From: Campylobacterota bacterium
GTDB taxonomy: Bacteria; Campylobacterota; Campylobacteria; Campylobacterales; Sulfurimonadaceae
Direction: 5' to 3'
Assembly: GCA_040752835.1 (NCBI GenBank)
Contig: JBFMGG010000003.1
Span: 1-64,000, forward strand
DNA length: 64,000 bases
Positions 17,308 through 28,024 of this stretch are shown here, piece by piece. Below the pieces are notes generated by a model that worked only from the letters and a program-made list of their open reading frames with translations, did no database searches and had not been told where the DNA came from. Made by a program: the position numbers and the translations under genes. Every line of letters starts with the position of its first letter. Position 1 is the stretch's first letter.

Positions 17308-19094
17308 ATCGATTTGGGATCAAACGCCACTACGCAGTTGCCGCCGCGGTGTTTTGCTTCGAGAAGTGCCCTCTTGGCCAGTTCGATCGCTTCTTTCATG
17401 TCGCCCGTCTGGGCCGGGAATAAAGCCATGCCGATGCTCACGGTTTTGAGAATCGCGTAGGTATTGACGCGGATTTTCTTTTTGAACGAAGCACGGATCG
17501 CTTCGGCGACCTGCTCGGTTTCGTCGTGTTCGTAATCGTACAAAACGACGGCGAACGTGTCGACCCCGTAACGGATCACCATATCCCCCGGACGGGTCAA
17601 ATCCTGGATATTGCGCCCGATTGCCTTGATCACTTCGTTCCCTACCTGGAGGTCGTATGCCTGGTTGATGGAGTGGAACCCGTCCATATCGACGATGAGC
17701 ACCCCATAGGGGATGGCGGTACGTTTGGACTGCGCGACGATCAGGGCGGCGAATTCTTCGAGGAATTTGCGGTTGTACAGCCCGCTCAGCGAATCGATCC
17801 GAACGCTCTCTTCGAGTTTTTTATTGATGATCTGCAACCGTGAGGCACTGATGTAGTTGCCCAGTTGTTCCAGAACCGAACGGATTTTCGGAACTTCTCG
17901 CACATCCTGCGTAACGATCGAAATCACGATGTCCAGATCGTCGGCAACGGGGTAGCTGCGGCATGCGTACTGTGCGGCGGGATCGATCATTTTCGGGCAT
18001 GCCGCTTCGCATTCGGTCGAATCGATGATTCCCGACGTCCGGTCCGCACGGCAGCCGCTGTTGAGTGCGTCGCACAGCAGGGTTTTTTCACTGTGTACCA
18101 GACGGGTGTATTTGGTCATCGGGTTCATCTCGAAGAGATTGAAATCGTTCAGTCCCCACCGCATCCGGATCAGGGCGACCAGGCGTTCATACACCTCTTC
18201 GAGATTGCCGTCTTTTTCGATCGATGCGCGGAAACGGTCGATGTCGTGGAGCTGGTTTATCCCAACATGAAGGGTGTAGAGCGGATCGTTTTTGGGCTGA
18301 TCGATCCGTATCATCGCACCGATTTTTTCACCGCTTTCGTTTAGCGTCGTATCCAGTTTTTCAAGGATCGCGTTCGTCCACATCACCGCATTGTAGCCGT
18401 CTTTGCTTTCGGGGGCTTCGATCCGATGACCGTAATCTCCCCCCTCGGCTTTTTCCATCGCCTCGGCGATCTGCTCCAGCGGTTCTTTGTACGACGCGAC
18501 GAAACGGCGGACGTTGCGCAGTGTCAGGGCACCGAGGATCAAAAGCATCCCCGATGCGGCGACGGCCGCAAGGATTCCTGAACCCTTGATGTCGTTTATC
18601 TCCATCTCGATCGAGACGACACCGAGGATTTCGCCGTTTTTGGCTTCATGACAGCTCATGCAGTCGATTTTTCCGTTTTCGCGGGCGACATAGGGAATGC
18701 TCAGGCGATAGAGGGTATCGGAGAAAAGCGTTCCGGTGATGTCATGATAGGGTTTCCCTTCCCGCAGAACCATCCGGTCGATTTCGTCTTTGGACTCCTG
18801 CGGATGCAGCCCTTTACCGTACTGTCGGACGATGCTCTCCCCGCGAACGACCCATGCCGAACGGACCCCTTCGATCGATGCGATCTGCTCCAGCAGTTCA
18901 TTCTGGTAATCGGCACTTCCCGCCTTCATGTGCGACGTCAGTGATTCTCTGACCAGTTCGGCGCTCATCTGCGCCCGCGCATCGGCCCCTTCGTACCCCA
19001 GGTACCGGAATAGTAGAAGCGTTGCGGCACCGACGAGGGCAATCATCCCCCCTATGCTCAGCGCCAACGTCCAAAATGTCTTCGTGTTTTTCAT
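17298..19094 (-). CDS. Heme-c sensor protein with degenerate GGDEF domain
   Basis: This 598-residue paralogue of the preceding receptor has TM1, a periplasmic domain with CMSCH at 145-149 (the same residue numbers), TM2, a linker and a C-terminal GGDEF domain. The signature is GVDTF (510-514) instead of GG(D/E)EF, losing the second Gly and the metal/base Glu, so cyclase activity is unlikely. The RPGD I-site five residues upstream remains, so it could act as a c-di-GMP-binding receptor or a regulatory partner. The ATG at 19094 has GGGGAAGA upstream and was preferred over the GTG at 19112. Confidence 0.88.
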   Translation of the reverse strand: MKNTKTFWTLALSIGGMIALVGAATLLLFRYLGYEGADARAQMSAELVRESLTSHMKAGSADYQNELLEQIASIEGVRSAWVVRGESIVRQYGKGLHPQESKDEIDRMVLREGKPYHDITGTLFSDTLYRLSIPYVARENGKIDCMSCHEAKNGEILGVVSIEMEINDIKGSGILAAVAASGMLLILGALTLRNVRRFVASYKEPLEQIAEAMEKAEGGDYGHRIEAPESKDGYNAVMWTNAILEKLDTTLNESGEKIGAMIRIDQPKNDPLYTLHVGINQLHDIDRFRASIEKDGNLEEVYERLVALIRMRWGLNDFNLFEMNPMTKYTRLVHSEKTLLCDALNSGCRADRTSGIIDSTECEAACPKMIDPAAQYACRSYPVADDLDIVISIVTQDVREVPKIRSVLEQLGNYISASRLQIINKKLEESVRIDSLSGLYNRKFLEEFAALIVAQSKRTAIPYGVLIVDMDGFHSINQAYDLQVGNEVIKAIGRNIQDLTRPGDMVIRYGVDTFAVVLYDYEHDETEQVAEAIRASFKKKIRVNTYAILKTVSIGMALFPAQTGDMKEAIELAKRALLEAKHRGGNCVVAFDPKSMPL

Positions 19095-19222
19095 TCTTCC
19101 CCGCAAGCTCACGCGTATCGTCGTCAGGACATTAAATAGTTTTGATTATACTAAAAAAAAAGATTAAGAGGAAGGAAAGGTTGAAAGAAGCGGCTCTTTC
19201 AACCCGAAATGGGGAAAATTCG

Positions 19223-20386
19223 TTAATGACAACCGCATCCGGTGCCGCAGCCGCCGCCCGAACTCTGCTGCGGAGCCGCAGCCGTCGAACAGGCCGATAC
19301 GCCCGGAGGGGTATTGGGCTGAATCGCCTGATTGTCGACGCCTCCCTCTTCGTTGATCTTCTCGATCGTTGCCCAGAGCTGCTCGGCTGCTTTCATGTAG
19401 CGTTTTGCCGTCTCGGAAGCAGGAGCGTAATAGGTGACCGGTTTCCCTTCATCACCCCCGGTGCGGATCGCGGGTTCGATCGGGATTTCGGCGAGGATAC
19501 AGGTCTCGAACTGATCGGCCATCGCCTTGGAGGTCCCTTTTCCGAAAATGTCGTACTCGACACCGGTGTCGGGAGCGATGAAACCGCTCATGTTCTCTAC
19601 GACGCCCGCGATGGGGATATGGAGTTTCTTGAACATATCCAAAGAGCGGCGCGAATCGTCCAGCGATACCATCTGCGGCGTCGTCACGGTCACACCGACG
19701 GTCACCGGAACGCTCTGCGCCAGGGTCAGCTGCGCATCCCCGGTCCCCGGAGGCATGTCGATGACCAGACAATCCAGATCCGACCACATGATGTCGCGCA
19801 GGAACTGCTCGATCGCTTTCATGATCATCGCGCCGCGCCAGATCAGCGACTGCCCCTCTTCCATCAGTGAGCCCATCGACATCATCTCGATTCCGTATGC
19901 TTTGATCGGCAATACTTTGTTTCCGACCACTTCGGGTTTTACCCCTTCAACACCGAGCATACGGGGGATATTCGGCCCGTAGATATCGGCGTCCAAAAGA
20001 CCTACTTTTTTCCCTTGCATGGCCAAAGCGACGGCGAGGTTGACCGACGTCGTCGATTTGCCGACGCCCCCTTTGCCGGAGCTGACCATGATGAAATTTT
20101 TCACCTGGGGAGCGATGTTCTTCCCTTTGGATGAGCTTTCGCGCGGCATTTTCGGAGCCGTGATGTTGATCACGACCTCCGCGGCGCCGGCGCGTTTGAG
20201 TTCATCGGTCGCTTCCGCGGTGATCTGGTGCGCCACTTCGGGGGCGCTGGAGGTGATGTCGACGGTAACGCTGACATTGCTCCCCTCACATTTGATCTCT
20301 TTGACGAATCCGAACGTTACGATGTCTTTCGTAAATCCCGGATAAGTGACTTTGCTTAACGCTGATTTGACAATTTCTTCCGTCAT
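19223..20386 (-). CDS. mrp: Mrp/ApbC-type iron-sulfur carrier ATPase
   Basis: The 387-residue cytoplasmic P-loop protein carries and delivers Fe-S clusters. It has an N-terminal MIP18/DUF59 domain (about 1-90), the deviant Walker A SSGKGGVGKST (about 103-113) and the Mrp motif MPPGTGD. The C-terminal tail is glycine- and cysteine-rich (GGGCGTGCGCH) instead of the usual lone CxxC, and may hold metal. AAGGAG precedes the ATG. It lies 27 nt downstream of thiC, itself an Fe-S enzyme, so co-transcription makes sense. Confidence 0.93.
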   Translation of the reverse strand: MTEEIVKSALSKVTYPGFTKDIVTFGFVKEIKCEGSNVSVTVDITSSAPEVAHQITAEATDELKRAGAAEVVINITAPKMPRESSSKGKNIAPQVKNFIMVSSGKGGVGKSTTSVNLAVALAMQGKKVGLLDADIYGPNIPRMLGVEGVKPEVVGNKVLPIKAYGIEMMSMGSLMEEGQSLIWRGAMIMKAIEQFLRDIMWSDLDCLVIDMPPGTGDAQLTLAQSVPVTVGVTVTTPQMVSLDDSRRSLDMFKKLHIPIAGVVENMSGFIAPDTGVEYDIFGKGTSKAMADQFETCILAEIPIEPAIRTGGDEGKPVTYYAPASETAKRYMKAAEQLWATIEKINEEGGVDNQAIQPNTPPGVSACSTAAAPQQSSGGGCGTGCGCH

Positions 20387-20413
20387 AAAATTTCTCCTTA
20401 GTGAATTTTGTAC

Positions 20414-21823
<1,410 letters not shown>

Positions 21824-21836
21824 TTATAAATAAGAC

Positions 21837-21849
21837 CCCCTAAAAGGGG
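21837..21849 (-). other. Hairpin in the thiC leader
   Basis: CCCCT-AAA-AGGGG forms a short stem in the thiC 5' leader, about 50 nt before the ATG. It is not followed by a U-run, so it is not a clear attenuator. Confidence 0.4.
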
Positions 21850-21967
21850 CGTATCAGTTTGAATGTATGTTAAAAATTTCAAGATGGTTTAGGAAAAGAG
21901 CCTCTCTTCGCACCCTTGATTCTTCTAGAATTTAACACAAACAAGATAAAAAAAAGCTTTTTGAGTG

Positions 21968-21973
21968 TATAAT
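21968..21973 (+). promoter_or_regulatory. -10 element of the ispDF operon
   Basis: TATAAT lies 31 nt before the TTG start of ispDF. It removes the upstream in-frame GTG at 21965 from consideration because that codon would precede the transcript start. Confidence 0.6.
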
Positions 21974-22003
21974 TTCGTAACAGTTTTTCAAATAGGATAC
22001 AAT

Positions 22004-23125
22004 TTGTCTGATTTGACCCTGATTTTTCTTGCCGCGGGCAACTCGAGCCGTTTCAAAATTGCCGTAAAAAAACAGTGGCTTCGAATCGGGCACGATCCGC
22101 TGTGGCTTCATGTTACCAACCGTATCAAAGAATCCCTGCCGGGTGTCAGGATACTCATCGCCGCCCATCCCGAAGAGATCCCATTCATGCGCTCCATGTG
22201 CGATTTCACCCTCATCGGGGGAGGAGCAACCCGCCAGCAATCGCTCAAAAACGCCCTCGAGCATGTTGATACCCCTTACGTCATGGTCAGCGACATCGCC
22301 CGCTCCTGCATCGACCCCTCGCTCATCGGGCGGCTGCTCGACGCAAAAGAAGAAGCCGACTGCATCGTACCGGCGCTCGATGTCGTCGATACGGTCGTCT
22401 ACGGCGGCGAAACGATCGAGCGAGACCGGGTAAAACGCATCCAGACGCCCCAGCTCTCCCGTACCGAAGTATTGCGGCATGCGTTGCAAAGCGACATCGA
22501 ATATACCGATGACAGCAGCGCGATCGTCGCTGCCGGAGGTACGCGCCGTTTTGTCGCAGGGGATGAATCGGCGGCCAAAATCACCCATGTCTCCGACCTC
22601 GCGGCGGGAGAATGTCTCCCTCCCCCCTCTTCGGCCGTCTTTACGGGCAACGGGTTTGATGTCCACGGTTTCGAAGAGGGCAAACCGATGATGCTCGGCG
22701 GGGTCCGCATCGATTCCCCTTTCGGTTTCAAAGCGCACAGCGACGGCGACGTCGCGATCCATGCCCTGATCGACGCGCTGCTGGGTGCGGCATGCCTGGG
22801 CGACATCGGGATGCTTTTCCCCGATACCGACGACACCTACAAAAATATCGACTCCAAAGAACTTTTGCGCGAATGCGTCGCGAAACTTCACCGTTTCGGG
22901 TTTGTCATTCTGCACGCCGATGTGACGATCATCGCCCAAACTCCGAAACTTGCACCCTACAAAGAGGCAATGCGCCAAACTTTGGCATCATTAATGCTTC
23001 TCCCTCCTGCATGGGTCAACGTCAAAGCGACGACCACGGAGCATCTGGGGTTTGTCGGGCGCAAAGAAGGCGTCGCCGTCATGGCCACAGCATCGGTACA
23101 CTATTTTGATTGGAAAAACGGATGA
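22004..23125 (+). CDS. ispDF: Bifunctional MEP cytidylyltransferase / MECDP synthase
   Basis: This 373-residue fusion performs the third and fifth steps of the MEP isoprenoid pathway. The N-terminal IspD half has the nucleotide-binding motif LAAGNSSRF. The C-terminal IspF half starts near GNGFDVHGF and holds the HSDGD metal site. The fused form is typical of Campylobacterota, and the length matches when a TTG start at 22004 is used, with AGGA 6 nt upstream. Its TGA overlaps the next ATG (ATGA). The following genes repeat the order known from Campylobacter (ispDF, orphan regulator, sulfate adenylyltransferase, pgpA). Confidence 0.95.
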   Translation: MSDLTLIFLAAGNSSRFKIAVKKQWLRIGHDPLWLHVTNRIKESLPGVRILIAAHPEEIPFMRSMCDFTLIGGGATRQQSLKNALEHVDTPYVMVSDIARSCIDPSLIGRLLDAKEEADCIVPALDVVDTVVYGGETIERDRVKRIQTPQLSRTEVLRHALQSDIEYTDDSSAIVAAGGTRRFVAGDESAAKITHVSDLAAGECLPPPSSAVFTGNGFDVHGFEEGKPMMLGGVRIDSPFGFKAHSDGDVAIHALIDALLGAACLGDIGMLFPDTDDTYKNIDSKELLRECVAKLHRFGFVILHADVTIIAQTPKLAPYKEAMRQTLASLMLLPPAWVNVKATTTEHLGFVGRKEGVAVMATASVHYFDWKNG

Positions 23126-24009
23126 ACGTATTAATTATCGAAAATGAGATCTATCTCGCCCAAAGCATCGCTTCGAAACTGAGCGACCTGAACCACAACT
23201 GCGACATCACCAGTTCGGTCAAAGAGGGGCTTCGCGGCGTCCCCTACGACGTTGTCCTTTTGTCGACCAACATCAGCGGGCAGGACATCTATCCCGTCAT
23301 CGAGACGTACAAAAATTCCGTCGTCATCCTGATGGTCAGCTACATCAGCAACGACACGGTTTCCAAGCCGCTCGCCGCGGGGGCCAAAGACTACATCCTC
23401 AAGCCCTTCATGATCGAAGAGCTGATCCGGAAAATCCAGCATTTCCAGCAGCACGAACGGCTCAAACGCCAGAACCAGACGTACGAACGCTATCTCACCC
23501 ATACGTTCAACGCCATCAACGTCCACGAAGATCTCGATAAAATCGAACTCCCCCTTTTCATCTGCAGCAGTTACCAAAAATACGCCGACGCGTTCGCGTT
23601 CCGCTACGCCGCCCATCACGACAAACCGATCCAGTTCATCTCCCTCTCTTCGGCCAAAGCATTCAGTGACATCGCCGCCATCGGGGAGGATTCGGTCCTC
23701 TACATCACCGATTTTCAGAACCTCAAAAAAAGCGAACACAAAGCGTTTTACGATCTGATACAGGAACGCTCCTGCATCATCGCCAGTACCGATCCGGTCG
23801 ACCATCCCCCTTTCCGCGTCATCGAGATCGAAAGCGACAACCACCTCTTCGACCAGGGAGAGATCCTTCCGATCGAAGAGTACGTCAAATACATCATGAT
23901 CCATTTCCAAAACCGGTTCCCCGACACCGAGCTGTCGAAGAAACTGGGAATTTCGCGCAAAAGCCTATGGGAAAAGAGAAAGAAATATGGCATCGTCAAG
24001 AAAAAATAG
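23122..24009 (+). CDS. HP1021/Cj1608-type orphan response regulator
   Basis: The 295-residue protein has an N-terminal receiver fold (NVLIIENEIYLAQSIASKL) in which the phospho-acceptor position holds Ser48 (VVLLSTN) instead of Asp, so it is phosphorylation-independent. The middle is unassigned and the C-terminus is a Fis-like helix-turn-helix (SKKLGISRKSLWEKRKKYG). In Helicobacter pylori the homologue HP1021 binds oriC, restrains DnaA and acts as a redox-responsive regulator. The cysteines here (such as Cys27 and two in the middle domain) would be the places to look for redox control. ATGA coupling to ispDF and a 23-nt overlap with sat show tight co-translation. Confidence 0.88.
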   Translation: MNVLIIENEIYLAQSIASKLSDLNHNCDITSSVKEGLRGVPYDVVLLSTNISGQDIYPVIETYKNSVVILMVSYISNDTVSKPLAAGAKDYILKPFMIEELIRKIQHFQQHERLKRQNQTYERYLTHTFNAINVHEDLDKIELPLFICSSYQKYADAFAFRYAAHHDKPIQFISLSSAKAFSDIAAIGEDSVLYITDFQNLKKSEHKAFYDLIQERSCIIASTDPVDHPPFRVIEIESDNHLFDQGEILPIEEYVKYIMIHFQNRFPDTELSKKLGISRKSLWEKRKKYGIVKKK

Positions 24010-25177
24010 ATCTCTCTACATCGACCAGGAAGCGGTCTCGGCCCTGACACTGCTCAAGGCGGGAAAACTCGACCCCGTCAACCGCCTTATGAACGAGGAG
24101 CAAAGCAAAGAGGTCCTCAGCAGCGGCATGTTCAAAGGGAAAACCTTCCCCTTCCCCCTCATCCTCTCCCCCAGCGGGCGGGTGAACGAAACGGTTCTCA
24201 CCAGCGCCAAAAAAGGGGAACTCCTCGAGCTCGTATGCGACGGCTCGGTCGTCGGCGAACTGTGCGTGGACGAAGTGTTCCAGATCGATCCCAAAGAGCG
24301 TCTCCGGCAGATTTACGGCACCGACGATCTCTCCCATCCCGGGGTCAGCGCCACCTACAAACGTCTCGGGAAATACGCCATTTGCGGCGATTATACGATT
24401 GATCTCTCTCCCGTGGAAGCGCTGCAAACAATGATCGACGAAGCCAAAAACGAGATCGGCGCGCAGCACGCGACGGCGATGTTCATGGCGGCCAATCCGC
24501 TTCACCGTGCCCATGAACGGCTGATCCGCCAGACTCTTGAGGGGACGGACATGATCATCATTTTCCTCCTCAAACCCTACAACAACGCGAACCTCAGCTA
24601 CGATCTGCGCTACGAAACGCTGAAGTTTTTCGTCGATAACTATCTCCCGCGCGGTCGCGTCGTCGTCATTCCGCTGGAGAGCAGTTATATCTTCGCGGGG
24701 TGCAACGAAGTGATCCTCGATGCGATCGTTGCCAAAAACTACGGGTGCGACCGCCTCATGATCGGCCAGAACCATGCGGGAATCGGGATGTATTACGACC
24801 ACAACGCCAACAAATCGGTCGTCGACCGGCTGGTGGGCATCGACATCGAAGTGGGCGTTTCGAGCGAATACGTCTACTGCAACCAGTGCAAAACGCTCGT
24901 CAGCGTCCAAACCTGCCCCCACGGCCACCATCACCATATTTCGTACCATTCCGAGTCGATTCTCGAGCTGATGCAGCAGGGGCTTTTGCCTCCCGCCGTG
25001 CTGGTGCGCAAAGAGATCTCGTCGATGATCGTCGCGTCGCTCTATCCGGGACGGTTCAAAAACCTGGCCAAACTTTATTACGACATCATGCCGGTCAACG
25101 GGCTGCTCGAAGAACATACCGAAAAAGATTTCTACGTCGAGCTGATGCGGCTTTACCAGACAACGTCGCTGAATTAA
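23987..25177 (+). CDS. sat: Sulfate adenylyltransferase (ATP sulfurylase)
   Basis: The 396-residue enzyme interconverts ATP plus sulfate with APS plus pyrophosphate. It could act in assimilation or, in reverse, in sulfite oxidation. It has the nucleotide-binding NPLHRAHER motif and QNHAGIGMYY. A zinc site CNQC-x8-CPHGH has the same spacing (CX2CX8CX3H) as the Thermus enzyme. No APS reductase or kinase is in the window. The start lies inside the upstream regulator gene and matches the conserved Campylobacter arrangement. Confidence 0.9.
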   Translation: MASSRKNRSLYIDQEAVSALTLLKAGKLDPVNRLMNEEQSKEVLSSGMFKGKTFPFPLILSPSGRVNETVLTSAKKGELLELVCDGSVVGELCVDEVFQIDPKERLRQIYGTDDLSHPGVSATYKRLGKYAICGDYTIDLSPVEALQTMIDEAKNEIGAQHATAMFMAANPLHRAHERLIRQTLEGTDMIIIFLLKPYNNANLSYDLRYETLKFFVDNYLPRGRVVVIPLESSYIFAGCNEVILDAIVAKNYGCDRLMIGQNHAGIGMYYDHNANKSVVDRLVGIDIEVGVSSEYVYCNQCKTLVSVQTCPHGHHHHISYHSESILELMQQGLLPPAVLVRKEISSMIVASLYPGRFKNLAKLYYDIMPVNGLLEEHTEKDFYVELMRLYQTTSLN

Positions 25178-25187
25178 AAGGAGTGGT

Positions 25188-25700
25188 ATGAATTTTCGAT
25201 GGTTTTTTCTGACGGGCGCCTACAGCGGTCTTTTCCCCAAAGCACCCGGAACCGCGGGAACCCTCGCGGCATTGCCCGCCGGTGTCGCGGTTCTCGCCTA
25301 TTTCGGCTCCCAGACTCTTTTTCTCGCATCGCTTCTGATCACCCTCATCGCCCTCAAAGCGATCAACGCCTACGAAGCCCAAAGCGGTATCCACGACGAT
25401 AAACGGATCGTCATCGACGAAGTCGTCGGGATGTGGCTGGCTCTTTCCATCGCGCCCGGTGCCACGTTCGCGTGGCCGGAACTTGCCCGGTGGGAGAACG
25501 GCCTGATGGTGCAAATCGTACTCGCGTTCCTCTTTTTCCGTCTCTACGACATTAAAAAACCTTCGGTCATCGGCCGTATCGACCGTGAAGCCAAAGGAGG
25601 ATGGGGCGTCATGGGCGACGACATTCTCGCCGGTTTCGCCGCGGGAATCAGCTCGGCCATCGTCTGGCAGCTGCTCCTCAAAACACCCCTCTTTAGCTGA
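25188..25700 (+). CDS. pgpA: Phosphatidylglycerophosphatase A
   Basis: The 170-residue inner-membrane enzyme removes phosphate from phosphatidylglycerophosphate to give phosphatidylglycerol. Family features are the GLFPKAPGTAGTL start, the IDEVVGMW core and the C-terminal WGVMGDDILAG. AAAGGAG precedes the ATG closely. It ends the ispDF block, and its last 8 bp overlap the 3' end of the opposing GGDEF gene. Confidence 0.93.
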   Translation: MNFRWFFLTGAYSGLFPKAPGTAGTLAALPAGVAVLAYFGSQTLFLASLLITLIALKAINAYEAQSGIHDDKRIVIDEVVGMWLALSIAPGATFAWPELARWENGLMVQIVLAFLFFRLYDIKKPSVIGRIDREAKGGWGVMGDDILAGFAAGISSAIVWQLLLKTPLFS

Positions 25701-27501
25701 CGACCCGGTTTCTTCCCCCCTCTTTCGCGGCATAGAGTTTTTCATCGACACGGTGCAAGAGGCTGTCGGAGGTCTCCCCGATATGCCATTGCACGACGCC
25801 GAACGAGCAGGTCAGACGTTCAAGCGGTGCGAAACGGTGCGCTTCGATCCGTGCGCGAAGCGTTTCGGCCAGTTTTGACGCCGAAGCAAGCTCGTTGTCG
25901 GGCAACAGTACGACCAGCTCTTCTCCCCCCCAACGCGCGACGATATCACTTTTCCGAACGCTCTGCGAGAGGAGGCGTGAGAGCTCTTTGAGCACTTCGT
26001 CGCCCACTAGGTGACCGTAACGGTCGTTAACGTCTTTGAAATGGTCCACATCGACGAGAATCAGCGAAAAAACTCTTCCGTATCGGCTGGACATATGGAT
26101 CGAATGCTGCAGCGCCTTATCAAACTGAAAACGGTTGGCAAGCCCCGTCAAAATATCCTGCGTCGCCAGTTCGTTGAGACGTGTGATGTCGGTGAATACG
26201 ACGACGTGGCGGACGTTTCCTTTGTATTCCATTTTTTTCGAGTTGACCCGAAAAATCGTGGTTTCCCCGTTGATCGTCATTTTCACCTGATTCTCTTTGT
26301 TCTCGTTCGCCAGCAGATAATCGGTCCAGATCATCCCCTCCATCACCGGCATCAGGTACTGTTCGGTCTCTTCCGATTCGAAAAAATTGCAGATGCACTG
26401 ATAGGCCTTTTTGAATTCGGCCAGGGTTTTAAACCGGAAATAGTCGAAAAAGGCCCTGTTGGCGTAAATGATCTCTTTCCCGTCGGTGACGATGACGATG
26501 TTTTGCTGTGAATCGAGAATCGTATTGATGTAACGCTCCTGCAGATCCACTTTGCCGATCAGGGCGCCGAAGGTGTATTCGATGACCCCCCAAAGCAGCG
26601 CCACCATCGTCAATGTAACCAGCAGGCTCCCGATCAGTGCGTCCGAAATCGACTGATTCGCCCCCGTCACGTCGTTGATCGTCACGATCATCCCGAAGGT
26701 ACGGCGTTTCGTATCTTTGAGAAACAGCGGTGTGACTTCGTATTCGCGGTGTTTGTAGCGGACGGTGCGGGGGAGAAGTCCCGGATTTTTCTGTGCAAAG
26801 AGCTGCATGATCTCTTTTTTCTCCGGGAGCACGCTGCTGTAATAAAAGCTGTCGATCCCTTGAGAATAGAGTTTGCGGTCCGCTGCCCCGAGCCATTCGC
26901 GGTGCAGCAATACGATACTCTCCGACCCGGTCGAATCTTTGATCTTTTTGACGAAGTAACCGCTGTCGACCCCGTATTCGACCGCACCGATGTATTTTCC
27001 CTGATCAAAAATCGGCATGATGACCCGGAATGCGATCCCTCCGAGCCCACCTTCGAACCCGGTGACCATTTTGTGTTCGCGGTGGATCTCCTGAAGCATC
27101 GGGCGGCGTGATGCGATGTCGTCGCCGTATTTCTCTTTCAGGTGGACCCGCAGGATGGAGCGCCCGTCGGCGGCATGAAACTGCATGATGTGCAGATAGG
27201 GGTTCTCTTCCTGCAGAGCTTTGTATCGGGGGAGAATGAGGCGGTAGAGCGTTTGCGTATCCCGCGCTCCGATCGCTTCCATCACGCCGGGTGTTTCAAG
27301 GGTGGCGCGGGTGCGGAACCGGTAAAGCTGTTCGGTGTCGTGTACGATCGAATCGAACGAAAGGCGGATGTTCTCCGAAGAGCGTTCGCTCCGTTCTTTG
27401 GCGAACTGTTTCTCCTGCGAGATATGGTAGAAAGTCAGTGTGGCCGAAACGACGATGACGATCAGCGCGATGATCAGTTGTACGCGTAACTTGAAATTCA
27501 T
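25693..27501 (-). CDS. Cache-PAS diguanylate cyclase
   Basis: The 602-residue membrane protein has TM1 (about 8-24), a periplasmic double-Cache-like sensor (about 30-290), TM2 (about 293-315), a cytoplasmic PAS domain (about 325-440) and a GGDEF domain. The motif is GGEEL (525-529) with the RKSD I-site five residues upstream, so it should be catalytically active and feedback-inhibited. GGAGG precedes the ATG. It starts 31 nt after the molybdoenzyme cluster on the same strand and could be read through from it. The ligand is unknown; small carboxylates or amino acids are usual for this fold. Confidence 0.9.
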   Translation of the reverse strand: MNFKLRVQLIIALIVIVVSATLTFYHISQEKQFAKERSERSSENIRLSFDSIVHDTEQLYRFRTRATLETPGVMEAIGARDTQTLYRLILPRYKALQEENPYLHIMQFHAADGRSILRVHLKEKYGDDIASRRPMLQEIHREHKMVTGFEGGLGGIAFRVIMPIFDQGKYIGAVEYGVDSGYFVKKIKDSTGSESIVLLHREWLGAADRKLYSQGIDSFYYSSVLPEKKEIMQLFAQKNPGLLPRTVRYKHREYEVTPLFLKDTKRRTFGMIVTINDVTGANQSISDALIGSLLVTLTMVALLWGVIEYTFGALIGKVDLQERYINTILDSQQNIVIVTDGKEIIYANRAFFDYFRFKTLAEFKKAYQCICNFFESEETEQYLMPVMEGMIWTDYLLANENKENQVKMTINGETTIFRVNSKKMEYKGNVRHVVVFTDITRLNELATQDILTGLANRFQFDKALQHSIHMSSRYGRVFSLILVDVDHFKDVNDRYGHLVGDEVLKELSRLLSQSVRKSDIVARWGGEELVVLLPDNELASASKLAETLRARIEAHRFAPLERLTCSFGVVQWHIGETSDSLLHRVDEKLYAAKEGGRNRVVS

Positions 27502-27532
27502 CCGCCCTCCACCTTTTTTGGCACTATACGGT

Positions 27533-28024
27533 TTAGATCAACATCGGTTCGTCGGTCGGTTCGATCTCTTCGAAATCCTGAACGATCTGATCAAGCATCG
27601 CCTGTGTCTTTTTTATTTTACTGATATTTTCATCAAAAATCGACTTGGACGCGGGAAAAGCTTCCGAAAGTTCCTGATAAATGAGGATCCGCCCCCCGAA
27701 ATGGCGGTTAAACTCGTCAAACGCCCTGCGGAGATACTCTTTGGACGTCGTATGGCGGAAAAGAGCTTTGATCATTTTTTTACGCTCTTTGATCGGCAGA
27801 GACTCGTCGATCGCTTCGGCGACACGCTTGATGTCCAGACGCGAAAAGTAAACTCCGCTGTGGTAGGGGGCCAGCAATTTGTCCGCGAGTTCATCGACGA
27901 ATCCGGGGACCGGCTCTTCCACCTCTTCGTGTTCTTTGGTCGTATCGCAGCTGTCGCTGTCGCACTTTCCGCGTATAAACTGGTCGAATTCGGCTCTCAG
28001 ATCGCTCAGGTCGTGTTGGTTCAT
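27533..28024 (-). CDS. Conserved-looking protein of unknown function, end of molybdoenzyme cluster
   Basis: I do not recognise this 163-residue acidic, helical, cytoplasmic protein. Near the N-terminus is a short cysteine pair in GKCDSDSCD, followed by an acidic linker and a helical body with the LPIKERKKMIKALF and LIYQELSEAFP stretches. There is no signal peptide or membrane helix. GAGGAG precedes the ATG, which overlaps the TGA of the upstream gene (ATGA). That coupling ties it to the molybdoenzyme cluster; an assembly, chaperone or metal-delivery role is only inference from context. Confidence 0.75.
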   Translation of the reverse strand: MNQHDLSDLRAEFDQFIRGKCDSDSCDTTKEHEEVEEPVPGFVDELADKLLAPYHSGVYFSRLDIKRVAEAIDESLPIKERKKMIKALFRHTTSKEYLRRAFDEFNRHFGGRILIYQELSEAFPASKSIFDENISKIKKTQAMLDQIVQDFEEIEPTDEPMLI

